Source: Halobacterium sp. DL1 (GTDB taxonomy: Archaea > Halobacteriota > Halobacteria > Halobacteriales > Halobacteriaceae). From it: 64,000 nucleotides of DNA. A program made the position numbers and the translations under genes. Position 1 is the first letter of the stretch. Each line of letters opens with the position of its first letter. The stretch covers positions 1,054,001 through 1,118,000 of the forward strand of contig CP007060.1 of NCBI GenBank assembly GCA_000230955.3. Reading direction: 5' to 3'. Below are positions 49,205-57,265 of the stretch, in pieces. A model generated the notes under the pieces. That model was not told the origin of the DNA and ran no database searches. It was given only the letters and a program-made list of their open reading frames with translations.

Positions 49205-49852
49205 CTACAGGGAGCGCCACTCCGTACCGCCGTCGACGCCCATCAGGCGCCCCTCGAAGTCGCCGTCGTCGTCCTCCCGGACCGTGACGATGCCGTCGAA
49301 CAGTTGCTTGAGCGGGCTGACGGTCTGCTCGTCGTGGGCCGAGGAGTCGATGATGAAGACGCCGAGGGCGTCGGCGCTCTGGACCCGGCCCGTGAACACG
49401 TGGAGGAACCGGAAGACGGTCTGGAGGTCCGAGTACATCAGCAGCGTCGACAGCGAGTGGAGGAGGATGCGGTTGCGGGTGAGACCGCGCTTCTGGTAGA
49501 GCGCGCGCAGCAGCTCGGAGAGCTCGATACCGATGCCGGTGAGGTCGACAGGCGAGGAGGCGTAGCGGACGAGTTCGGACTCGGTGGTGCTGCCCATCCC
49601 CTGTTGCTTCGTGACGCAGTCGACGATGCCCACCGTCGGGTCGACGTCGCCGGCGAGTTCCGCGAAGTCCTCGGCGACGCGGTCGGCGTTGTCCTTCGTC
49701 GTGACGAAGATGGAGCCTTCCCCGTTGCGCGCGCCGGTCTCCAGAATCTGGAAACCCAGCTCGCGCTTGCCGCTCATCGGCGGCCCCTCGATCAGGACGT
49801 TCGTCCCGGGGTCGACCTCGACGTCTGAGAAGGCCGCACCAAGTTCGTACAT
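49205..49852 (-). CDS. RAD55/KaiC-like RecA-superfamily ATPase
   Basis: A 215-aa protein with one RecA-like domain. Walker A is LIEGPPMSGKRELGFQIL near residue 22, and the Walker B-like strand is GVFIIDSSAHDEQTV near 170. It lacks KaiC's second domain and the catalytic glutamates typical of recombinases. Haloarchaeal members may act in signalling, with KaiC-like regulation. A 20-codon ORF ends 4 nt before its start, and TATA-like AATATAAG at about 49945 drives both. Confidence 0.8.
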   Translation of the reverse strand: MYELGAAFSDVEVDPGTNVLIEGPPMSGKRELGFQILETGARNGEGSIFVTTKDNADRVAEDFAELAGDVDPTVGIVDCVTKQQGMGSTTESELVRYASSPVDLTGIGIELSELLRALYQKRGLTRNRILLHSLSTLLMYSDLQTVFRFLHVFTGRVQSADALGVFIIDSSAHDEQTVSPLKQLFDGIVTVREDDDGDFEGRLMGVDGGTEWRSL

Positions 49853-49856
49853 GTCG

Positions 49857-49919
49857 CTACCCCTCGCCTCCGGACAGCAGGGGGTGGCGGACTCCGGAGT
49901 GTTGCTCCCCCTCGCTCAT
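49857..49919 (-). CDS. Short ORF preceding the RAD55/KaiC-like gene
   Basis: A 20-codon frame, MSEGEQHSGVRHPLLSGGEG, ending with TAG 4 nt before the RAD55-like ATG. The promoter TATA at about 49945-49952 would start the mRNA close to its ATG, so the ribosome would meet this frame first. It could be a real micropeptide, a translational-coupling leader, or chance. Confidence 0.35.
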   Translation of the reverse strand: MSEGEQHSGVRHPLLSGGEG

Positions 49920-49968
49920 CTGCCATGAAGATACGCCGATTCGCTTATATTCCTTTTGATTATCCGGG

Positions 49969-50808
49969 TCAGGCTGGCGCGACCCGGCCGACCACGAACG
50001 CCACGGCCGCCACGAACGTCCCCGCCTTCAGCAGCTTCTGGCCCCGTTCTGGGTCAGTGAAGCTCTGGTAGGCGGCCAGGAGCATCACGGCGTCCGCGGG
50101 CGCGACGGCGACGAGATACCAGACGCCGAACGTGCCGAGCAGGTACGGCAGCGGACTGGCGGCGACGGCGACGACGAGCAACACCGCGCCGAGCAGGAGC
50201 GCCCGGCGCTCGCCAACGGCGATGGGGAGTGTGTTCAGGCCCTCCTCGCGGTCGCCCTCGAGGTCCTCGACGTCCTTGATGACCTCTCGAGTGAACGTCG
50301 ACAGCGCCGCGAGTACCGCCAACACGCCCCCAGCGAGCGGTTCGCCGACCGCGGCGGCGCCGAACAGGAACGTGCTGCCGACGAGGTACGCCACGAGCGC
50401 GTTACCCGCTCCCGGAAGCCCCTTGAAGTACTCCGTGTAGGTGACGAGGCCGGCGAGGTTGACCGCGGCGATGCCGAGCGCGAGCGGCGGCAGCAGGACG
50501 GAGAGCGCGATAGCGCCGACGAACAGCAGGGCGCTGAACGCGAGGGCACCCCGCGCCGAGACGGCGCCGCGCGGAATCGCCCGCTCCGGGTTGTTGATGC
50601 GGTCGATGTCGCGGTCGAAGTAGTCGTTGACCGCCATCCCGGCGGCTGTCGCGAACCACGTCGCGCCGACGGCGGCCGCCGTCGCCATCGGCTGGTCGAA
50701 CGCGCCGCCGGCGACGAACGCGCCGATGAACGTGAGCGCGCCCGCCGCGACGGTGTTCGTCGGGCGCGTGAGTTCGAGGAGGCCCCGCGCCGTGGCCGCG
50801 ACTGTCAT
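49969..50808 (-). CDS. Digeranylgeranylglyceryl phosphate synthase (UbiA family)
   Basis: A 279-aa membrane prenyltransferase with eight or nine helices. The first Asp-rich motif is NDYFDRDIDRINNPERAIPR near residue 66, the second DVEDLEGDREEGLNTLPIAV near 184, both binding Mg-diphosphate. It transfers the second geranylgeranyl chain to geranylgeranylglyceryl phosphate in ether-lipid synthesis. Length and motifs match archaeal DGGGP synthase. CTTTATG at about 50831-50839 supports the ATG at 50808 over one seven codons upstream. Confidence 0.9.
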   Translation of the reverse strand: MTVAATARGLLELTRPTNTVAAGALTFIGAFVAGGAFDQPMATAAAVGATWFATAAGMAVNDYFDRDIDRINNPERAIPRGAVSARGALAFSALLFVGAIALSVLLPPLALGIAAVNLAGLVTYTEYFKGLPGAGNALVAYLVGSTFLFGAAAVGEPLAGGVLAVLAALSTFTREVIKDVEDLEGDREEGLNTLPIAVGERRALLLGAVLLVVAVAASPLPYLLGTFGVWYLVAVAPADAVMLLAAYQSFTDPERGQKLLKAGTFVAAVAFVVGRVAPA

Positions 50809-50898
50809 GGACTCGCCTTGGTCGACCACCCGGCATAAAGGAGGCGATACGCTGGAACGAGCGAAACCGACTTCCCGGTCCGCGCCAACGTAGGGACG

Positions 50899-52650
50899 AT
50901 GCCCTCCGGAACGCGGAGCGCGCTTCTCGCGTCCGCCGCCGCCCTCGCACTCCTCACGACTGCGGCCCTCGGTGGAGTGGGTGTCGCCGGGGCCGATGAC
51001 ACCCGCCCTGGCGACCCGAACGTGGCCACTACGTCCGGCGCAGACCTCTCCTCGAACGGCACCGCTTCGTCAGCCGCGAACACGGCTCAGCAGACCAACG
51101 AGTCGGTCTGCTCGTTCGACCACCCGTCCTGGCGTGCGCCCCAGTTGCTCGCCGGCGTCCGCATCCAGGGCGAACAGGCGTGCCGGCCCGACGACCCGAA
51201 CGTCGTCGCGGCGAGCGTCCTCGGCACGAACAACGTCCCGGACACCGTTCTGAAGCGCTCGGGCCTCTCGGAGGACGCCGTCGTCAAGCGCAACGACACC
51301 GACGGCGACGGCGACCCCGACGAGATCCACGTCACGCTGGAGGTGATGGGAATCAACGAGCACGACGCCGCCCTCTCCCGCGATATCGCCCCAGGAATCT
51401 CCCCTTCCTTCTGGGTGTTCGCGCCGAAGACACAGGGGATGGTCACCGACGGCTCGGCGGCCGCCCGACTCGTCCGGATGCCGAGTCCGCCCATCCGCGT
51501 CGAGGCCGGGGACCGCGTGGAGGTCACCCTCGAGAACACCCACTACGTCCCGCACACCATCCACTTCCACGGCGTCAGCCACCCCTTCGAGGTGAACGGG
51601 AGCGGCAACGACGGCGTCCCCCAGACGAGCGAGGACCCGGTGCTCCCGGGGAGCGAGCGGACCTACGAGTTCACGCCCGAGCGCCCCGGGACGAACTTCT
51701 ACCACTGCCACGTCGTCCCGTCCGTCCACGTCAGGATGGGGCTCTCGGGGATGTTCGTCGTCACCGAGAACCGCTCGGACAACCACGTCCAGACGTTCAA
51801 TATCGGTGGCGGGAAGGTCCGCCACCCCGGCGCGGCGATGGCCGAGCAACACGACGCGGTGTACGACCTCCAGTACCAGGGCGTCGACAGGGAACTCCAC
51901 GAGATACCGAAGCGCTACGACGACGTCCGGAAGATCGCGAAGGCGACCAACCGCGAGTACGACTCGACGGAGGCCACGATGGACTACTTCCTCCTGAATG
52001 GCCGGTCGTTCCCGTACACGCTCCGCGAGTCCGTCGTCGCCGTCGAGGAGAACGCCTCCTACCGCCTCCGCGTGCTGAACGCCGGGAGCCGCACACTCTC
52101 GCTGCACACGCACGGCCACAAGTTCGATATCGCCGCCCTCGACGGCGTGCGCGTCCCCGAGGACCAGCAGCGCACCCGCGACGTCGTCGGCCTGACCGCG
52201 GCCCAGCGCGCGGACCTCGTGCTCAACACGACCACCGACGGCCGCAACTCCTTCGGGTCGGGCGTCTGGTTCGCACACGACCACCGCGAACCGGCCGTCA
52301 CGAACGACGGCATCGGCCCGGGTGGTACCATCACCACCATCGCGTACGACGCCTACCTCGGCCCCGACGGCATCCCGGAGACGAACGGGAACCTCTCGCG
52401 GTACTTCGACGCCGCGTTCTACGACGGCGAGGTGCCGGTCTGGCAACACCTCGACGCCGAACGCTTCGGCGAACCTCCCGGCAACCTCCACCCGAACGAC
52501 ACCAGGACCACGACGACTGCGCCGACCGACCCGGCGAACCCACCAGCCCAGTCGGGCGGCCTGCCCGACGCCGTCCTCCTGCTCGGCGGACTGCTGGCGG
52601 GCGGCCTCCTCGTCGCACTCGGCGTCGTCCTCGGACGGTGGTCGGGATGA
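50899..52650 (+). CDS. Secreted multicopper oxidase
   Basis: A 583-aa exported oxidase. Signal peptide about residues 8-32; Thr/Ser-rich spacer; copper motifs HTIHFHGVSH near 217, FYHCHVVPSVHVRMG near 271, LHTHGHKFD near 400 and WFAHDHREP near 456; a C-terminal helix near 555-578 anchors it. The motif order places the HCH/type-1-like copper site before the HxHG/HxH pair, unlike three-domain laccases. Likely substrate is a phenolic or a metal ion such as Cu(I), outside the cell. It is coupled to the cupredoxin gene by ATGA. Confidence 0.9.
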   Translation: MPSGTRSALLASAAALALLTTAALGGVGVAGADDTRPGDPNVATTSGADLSSNGTASSAANTAQQTNESVCSFDHPSWRAPQLLAGVRIQGEQACRPDDPNVVAASVLGTNNVPDTVLKRSGLSEDAVVKRNDTDGDGDPDEIHVTLEVMGINEHDAALSRDIAPGISPSFWVFAPKTQGMVTDGSAAARLVRMPSPPIRVEAGDRVEVTLENTHYVPHTIHFHGVSHPFEVNGSGNDGVPQTSEDPVLPGSERTYEFTPERPGTNFYHCHVVPSVHVRMGLSGMFVVTENRSDNHVQTFNIGGGKVRHPGAAMAEQHDAVYDLQYQGVDRELHEIPKRYDDVRKIAKATNREYDSTEATMDYFLLNGRSFPYTLRESVVAVEENASYRLRVLNAGSRTLSLHTHGHKFDIAALDGVRVPEDQQRTRDVVGLTAAQRADLVLNTTTDGRNSFGSGVWFAHDHREPAVTNDGIGPGGTITTIAYDAYLGPDGIPETNGNLSRYFDAAFYDGEVPVWQHLDAERFGEPPGNLHPNDTRTTTTAPTDPANPPAQSGGLPDAVLLLGGLLAGGLLVALGVVLGRWSG

Positions 52651-53330
52651 CCCGGCGCGCGCTCACCGTCGCTGCCGTCGCCGCGCTCGTCGTCAGCGGC
52701 TCCCTCGTCGCGAGCGCACTCCCCCCCGCGACGGCCGCGAGCACCGGAGACGGTGGTAGGTACGCCCACCACCCGACACCGGACGGCGACGCCACGCTGG
52801 AGACCACGCTCGTCGAGAACGGCAGCGTCGTCAACGCGAACAGCGACACCGCCCCCGGCGCCTGCGAGACCATTCGCGGCGAGCGCCGCGTCACCATCGA
52901 GGCGGGCCGCCAGTACGCCGACGCCGGCGAAGCGTTCGGCTACGACCTCGACCGCATCACCGCGCCGCCGTGCACGCGCCTCGTCGTCACCGTCGTCAAC
53001 CACGACGACGTCCGCCACCAGTGGATGGTCCACGACCTCCCCACCAGCACCTACCCGATGGGGATGTTCACCATCGAGGTCGCCGACGCGGGCAGCGTCA
53101 CCGCCGCCTTCGTCACCCCCGCGGCGGGCGGCGAGTACGCCGGTCACTGCTCGCTCCCCCAGCACGAACAGAAGGGAATGCGCCTCCCGCTGGTCGTCAC
53201 CGCCGACTCCGGAACCGAGACGACGCGGCCACCCGGGGACGGTAGCTCGTCCGGGGACGTCCCTGGGTTCGGACTCCTCCCCTCCGTCGCCGCGGCGGCC
53301 GTCGCCGCACTGCTCGTGGCCAGGCGGTGA
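52647..53330 (+). CDS. Secreted cupredoxin with PGF-CTERM-like tail
   Basis: A 227-aa exported blue copper protein. Signal peptide about residues 5-30; copper ligands in VRHQWMVHDLP near 128 (His) and AGHCSLPQHEQKGM near 170 (Cys, His, Met). The end GDVPGFGLLPSVAAAAVAAL plus LVARR matches a PGF-CTERM sorting signal, recognised by archaeosortase A. It is the likely redox partner or copper donor for the multicopper oxidase it overlaps. Confidence 0.88.
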   Translation: MTRRALTVAAVAALVVSGSLVASALPPATAASTGDGGRYAHHPTPDGDATLETTLVENGSVVNANSDTAPGACETIRGERRVTIEAGRQYADAGEAFGYDLDRITAPPCTRLVVTVVNHDDVRHQWMVHDLPTSTYPMGMFTIEVADAGSVTAAFVTPAAGGEYAGHCSLPQHEQKGMRLPLVVTADSGTETTRPPGDGSSSGDVPGFGLLPSVAAAAVAALLVARR

Positions 53331-53348
53331 CGGGTCCGAATCACGAGG

Positions 53349-53355
53349 TTTAAAA
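53349..53355 (+). promoter_or_regulatory. TATA box of the tRNA-Arg gene
   Basis: TTTAAAA about 30 bp upstream of the mature tRNA 5' end, the usual archaeal spacing. Confidence 0.65.
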
Positions 53356-53381
53356 CTGCCCTCCGTCTACAAACTGCTGTC

Positions 53382-53456
53382 GGGCGCTTAGCTCAGCTTG
53401 GACAGAGTACCTGGCTTCGGACCAGGCTGTCGCGGGTTCAAATCCTGCAGCGCCCA
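53382..53456 (+). tRNA. tRNA-Arg (anticodon TCG)
   Basis: A 75-nt cloverleaf: acceptor GGGCGCT/AGCGCCC with discriminator A, anticodon stem CCTGG/CCAGG around loop CTTCGGA giving anticodon TCG, and T-arm GCGGGTTCAAATCCTGC. CCA is not encoded. It reads CGA arginine codons. It borders the methyltransferase operon and could be the integration site of that element. Confidence 0.95.
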
Positions 53457-53630
53457 TACAGTTCTCCCCCGATTCGGGGCTAATCTCAGACGGGCAGTAG
53501 CGGCGCGTCCATCCGGCAAAACGGCAGAATCCGGATTCCGAAAACGCCCCTCAAAATCTCATCCCATCCCGTCACGTGACGCGGCCCCTCGCCGTCTGCG
53601 AGTCTTCCGCGCCAACACCCTGGGATCGAG

Positions 53631-55226
53631 GTGGTCGGCGTGACGCTCGAGCGCACCGCCTACGCAGGCCAGGGCCTCGTCCGCGTCACGCTCACCGCGT
53701 GCCCCGCACAGAACTGCACGCACGAGTTCAGCTCCCACGAGCCCCGCTGGAAGCACTTCCTCGACGATCACACGCCCGAGGATTTCGGCCTCTCTCCCCA
53801 GCTCGTCGCTGACGGTGGCCAGCCTGCGGAGTCCGACCAATCAATCTCCCAGTGGACGCACGACATCCACCAGGGCGACGCTGTCGACACGCTCCAGGAG
53901 ATGCCGGAGTCCTCGGTGCACTGCGTAGTCACGTCGCCCCCGTACTTCGGCCTGCGGGACTACGGCGTGGACGGCCAGATCGGCCTGGAGGAGTCTCTCG
54001 ATGAGTACATCCAGCAGCTCCTCGACGTCGCGAGCGAACTCCGACGCGTCCTTCGAGACGACGGGAGTTGGTGGCTGAACCTCGGCGACTCGTTCGCCGG
54101 GAGCAACCGCGGCCAGTGGGACTCTGAGGATACCGCGCAGAAAGAGGCGTATACGCCCGATTCGGGCGATCTGCCCGAGCAGGACGCGTCACTGCGTCGG
54201 AAGTCGAAGATGCTCGTCCCGCATCGCGTCGCCATCGCCCTCGAGGACCAGGGGTGGCTCGTCCGCTCGGATGCGGTGTGGGCGAAGCCGAACCCGATGC
54301 CCCATCCCGTGAAGGATCGGCTCCACGAGCACAAGGAGTTCCTCTTCCACCTCACGCCCGAGCCCGACTACTGGTTCGACCTCGATTCGATTCGAGAGCC
54401 ACACAAGGAATCATCTCTCCGGCGCCGCGAGCGCCACGACTTCAACGATTCCGGGACCAACGCCGACGCTTACCCAGGCGAAGAGAACGACGAGTACATC
54501 GGCACTGAGCCGGAGGACGCACTCCACCCGAACGGGAAGAATCCCGGCGACATCCTCGAAATCTCCGTGAAGGCGTTCCCCGAGGCGCACTTCGCGGTCT
54601 ATCCGCCTGAACTCTGCGAGACCCCCATCAAGTCGACTTGTCCGCCGAGGGTCTGCGCGGAGTGCGGGACGCCCTACGAGCGAATCGTCGAGGACGTGCC
54701 GGTTTGGGAACGCGACCCCGATAGCGTAGAGCGCGAGCAGCTCCAGCGCGCCCTCGAGCGCTATGAGAACTCGGACCTAACTGAGGAGCACCTGCAAGCA
54801 GTTCGCGCAAAGGGGTTCTCGGACGCGGCTGCCGGGAAAGAGCAGACCGGTGCCGGCCGAAACACCGCGGACGTCGAGGCACTCGCCGAGGAGGCGAAGG
54901 ACGTCCTCGGCGGCTACTTCCGCGAGTTCACGATGACCGCCCACGAGACTGACGGCTGGCAGCAAGCCTGTCACTGCCCGACCGTTGGTGGCTACACGGA
55001 GCCGGGCATCGTGCTCGATCCGTTCGCGGGCGCCGGCACCACCGCACTCGTCGCGAAGCAGTTCGGCCGCCGGTTCGTCGGTATCGACCTGAACCCGGAC
55101 TACGTCGCGATGGCGCAGAAGCGCGTTGGCGTCACTATTGACGAGCCCGAACGCCTCGATCTCCTCGAGGACGAGGAAACGAGCCTCGCGGCCTACGCCG
55201 ACGGGGGTGGTCTCAGTGGCGAGTGA
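53631..55226 (+). CDS. Beta-class DNA methyltransferase with N-terminal C2H2 zinc finger
   Basis: A 531-aa enzyme. Motif IV (catalytic) is TSPPYFGLRDYG near residue 102, and the SAM-binding motif I is LDPFAGAGTTALVA near 465, so the order is beta-class; SPPY suggests N4-cytosine specificity. A target-recognition part lies between, and VCAECGTPYERI plus CHCP form a zinc knuckle-like insert. Residues 24-47 read C-x4-C-x12-H-x4-H, a canonical C2H2 finger. No restriction enzyme is adjacent, so it is an orphan, as in many haloviruses. Start GTG 53631; GTG 53640 possible. Confidence 0.87.
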   Translation: MVGVTLERTAYAGQGLVRVTLTACPAQNCTHEFSSHEPRWKHFLDDHTPEDFGLSPQLVADGGQPAESDQSISQWTHDIHQGDAVDTLQEMPESSVHCVVTSPPYFGLRDYGVDGQIGLEESLDEYIQQLLDVASELRRVLRDDGSWWLNLGDSFAGSNRGQWDSEDTAQKEAYTPDSGDLPEQDASLRRKSKMLVPHRVAIALEDQGWLVRSDAVWAKPNPMPHPVKDRLHEHKEFLFHLTPEPDYWFDLDSIREPHKESSLRRRERHDFNDSGTNADAYPGEENDEYIGTEPEDALHPNGKNPGDILEISVKAFPEAHFAVYPPELCETPIKSTCPPRVCAECGTPYERIVEDVPVWERDPDSVEREQLQRALERYENSDLTEEHLQAVRAKGFSDAAAGKEQTGAGRNTADVEALAEEAKDVLGGYFREFTMTAHETDGWQQACHCPTVGGYTEPGIVLDPFAGAGTTALVAKQFGRRFVGIDLNPDYVAMAQKRVGVTIDEPERLDLLEDEETSLAAYADGGGLSGE

Positions 55227-55359
55227 CAGTCGTGATGGATACGACTGTGGAAACCTGCGCTCGGACTACGCGGTGGCCTTCCTCACCGGTCGGGAACTCC
55301 AGAACCTCGACGCCGACCCCGTGCTCGACCGCGCCGACTACTGGCGGGGTGACGCCTGA
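55216..55359 (+). CDS. Small unknown protein in the methyltransferase operon
   Basis: A 47-aa frame beginning VASDSRDGYDCGNLRSDYAV and ending RELQNLDADPVLDRADYWRG. The GTG lies 11 nt inside the methyltransferase end and the TGA overlaps the next ATG (TGATG). Coupling on both sides and acidic content make it a real gene rather than spacer. No family is recognised. Confidence 0.6.
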   Translation: MASDSRDGYDCGNLRSDYAVAFLTGRELQNLDADPVLDRADYWRGDA

Positions 55360-55646
55360 TGCTCGACGAGCCGCGGCCGCTGTCCGTCAGCGTCTCCGAG
55401 CACGCCCGAGAGCGATTCCTCCACCGCGCCGACTCGCTCCACATCACTCCCACCATCGAGGCCGCCTGGCGGCAAGCCCACCCCATCAGCGGCGACGGGT
55501 GGCTCGACGGTGAGGCCGCGCGCTACGACCCGACGAACCGCCTCGTCTTCCCCGTCCGCGACGGCATCATCCGGACCGCGATCTACGCGCCGTCAGCGAA
55601 GCAAGCAATCCGAGAGGCCGTCCGAGCCGCGGGGTGGCGGCCGTGA
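55359..55646 (+). CDS. Small alpha/beta protein, RelE/DUF4258-like pattern
   Basis: A 95-aa protein. VSVSEHARERFLHRADSLHI near residue 10 has the S-x-HA-x2-R pattern of DUF4258, a RelE-like fold. Then ARYDPTNRLVFPVRDGIIRT forms a beta hairpin. This resembles small toxins or phage accessory proteins but no catalytic set is clear. Stop overlaps the following GTG (GTGA). Confidence 0.6.
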   Translation: MLDEPRPLSVSVSEHARERFLHRADSLHITPTIEAAWRQAHPISGDGWLDGEAARYDPTNRLVFPVRDGIIRTAIYAPSAKQAIREAVRAAGWRP

Positions 55647-57265
55647 AGCGGATTCGAACCGCCCCCCACGAGTTCGACGCCAACCTGCTGTTCAACGAGG
55701 ACGGCCTCGACCCGTTCTTCGCCCTCGACAGTCAGCGCAAAGCCGGCGGTGGGAGCAAGACCGGGCGCTTCGAACACGACGGCGAGAAGTGGCTCGCCCG
55801 CCTCTCCTACCAAGATTCGAACATCGTCGACCCGGGCGAGAAGACGCCCCAGGGGACGTGCTTCGCGATCGAGGAGATCAAAGAGATGCGCCTGAAGGTC
55901 TCTCGCTGCGGCAAGGAGGATACCGTCGGCCAGCAACAGTTCGTCGCCCACGTCACTCCGCGCTGGCACGGGATGCAGGGCGAGAAGGCGAACGGCGAAC
56001 GCGTCGAGATACCCGTTCCCGACGGCTTCCACGAGGGCGTGAACGTCCGCGTCCAGGGCGCGAACATCGAGTTCGAGCGCTACCTCGTTCTCCTCCAGCT
56101 GGCCGCCGACGCCGTCGACGTCAACAGCTACTACTTCGACGACGTCCACCCCTATTCGAACATTCAGGACGCCGAGCGCTACGTCCGCCTCCACAAGGAT
56201 TCCAGCGGCCCGGTACACGCCCGCGATGGCCCGCTCGTCGGCCTCGCGCACGTCCTCGAGTCCGACCGGGACGGCTACCGGAAGCTCGTGCAGAACGACA
56301 CCGACGGCCACGGCAACACGCTCCCCGGCTACTACCACACGGTCACGCTCGACGCGCACCGCGTCGGCGAAGCCTGGCCCGCGCACGATCTCCCGAAAGA
56401 GATCAAGCACTACTACGCGCGGGAAGCCTACCAGGCCGACCCCGACGACCCGCTCGCGCACCCGAAACTGGGGGCGTCCTATCAGGTCTCCCGGTGGAAC
56501 GATACCCTCCGCTGGAGCGACCTCGAGCGCCTGAACCGCGAACTCGAGGAAGCCATCCACTCCGTGCTCGCGAACGCCGGCCTCGACACCAGCCCCCAGC
56601 ACGGTAACGGTGGGTTCGTCGAGGACGCCTACTTCGACGCCAGCCTCCACGAGCCCGCGACCGAGCCGACCACGCTCGAACTCGCGAGCATCAAACAGGA
56701 GCAGAAGAACGTCGTGATCGAGTACCTGAGCGACGGGCTGTCCGACGTCCAACTCGAGAGCCTCGAGACGCTCGCCACCGACGGCGGGCAGATCTCCCCG
56801 CAGCGCATCGCCGACGACCACGATCGCCACGTGGGGAGCGTCCGTCGCGCCCTTCGCGGCATCGAGGACCTCGTGGACCGCGGCTACGGGGAGGTCGGCC
56901 TCCGCTCGGACTTCATCGGTGAGATGGTCTATCAGGCGATCGCCGACGCTCGCGACGCTGTGAAGAACGCCGCGAAGACCGTCGTCGACGCCAGCCGCGC
57001 CGACCGCGTGAGCAAAGCGTGGGCGAAGTTCGAAGCCTTCTGCGACCGCTACGGCATCGACTTCCGGCGCCGCGACGACGACTCGACGCTCGATCTCGGG
57101 ACGATCGACCCCGACGATGACCCCGATCCGCAGTACCTCGTTCGTCGCGCCTACCAGCTCTGGCAGGATGCCGACCAGGACCCCGCGCGGTTCCGCTCGG
57201 CCACCGTCGCCTACCGGCGCCCGTACGGCGCCGCCAGCAACGCCGTCGCCTTCCGCTTCCTGTAG
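55643..57265 (+). CDS. DUF7845-like protein with helix-turn-helix, virus-associated
   Basis: A 540-aa protein starting VKRIRTAPHEFDANLLFNED. The first 300 residues are mixed alpha/beta without recognised motif (TGRFEHDGEKWLARLSYQDS, HTVTLDAHRVGEAWPAHDLP). Residues 365-430 look like a winged helix (LESLETLATDGGQISPQRIA, HVGSVRRALRGIEDLVDRGY). It resembles proteins (DUF7845) common in haloarchaeal proviruses and plasmids. A role in element replication or control is suggested by context only. GTG coupled to the small gene by GTGA. Confidence 0.7.
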   Translation: MKRIRTAPHEFDANLLFNEDGLDPFFALDSQRKAGGGSKTGRFEHDGEKWLARLSYQDSNIVDPGEKTPQGTCFAIEEIKEMRLKVSRCGKEDTVGQQQFVAHVTPRWHGMQGEKANGERVEIPVPDGFHEGVNVRVQGANIEFERYLVLLQLAADAVDVNSYYFDDVHPYSNIQDAERYVRLHKDSSGPVHARDGPLVGLAHVLESDRDGYRKLVQNDTDGHGNTLPGYYHTVTLDAHRVGEAWPAHDLPKEIKHYYAREAYQADPDDPLAHPKLGASYQVSRWNDTLRWSDLERLNRELEEAIHSVLANAGLDTSPQHGNGGFVEDAYFDASLHEPATEPTTLELASIKQEQKNVVIEYLSDGLSDVQLESLETLATDGGQISPQRIADDHDRHVGSVRRALRGIEDLVDRGYGEVGLRSDFIGEMVYQAIADARDAVKNAAKTVVDASRADRVSKAWAKFEAFCDRYGIDFRRRDDDSTLDLGTIDPDDDPDPQYLVRRAYQLWQDADQDPARFRSATVAYRRPYGAASNAVAFRFL

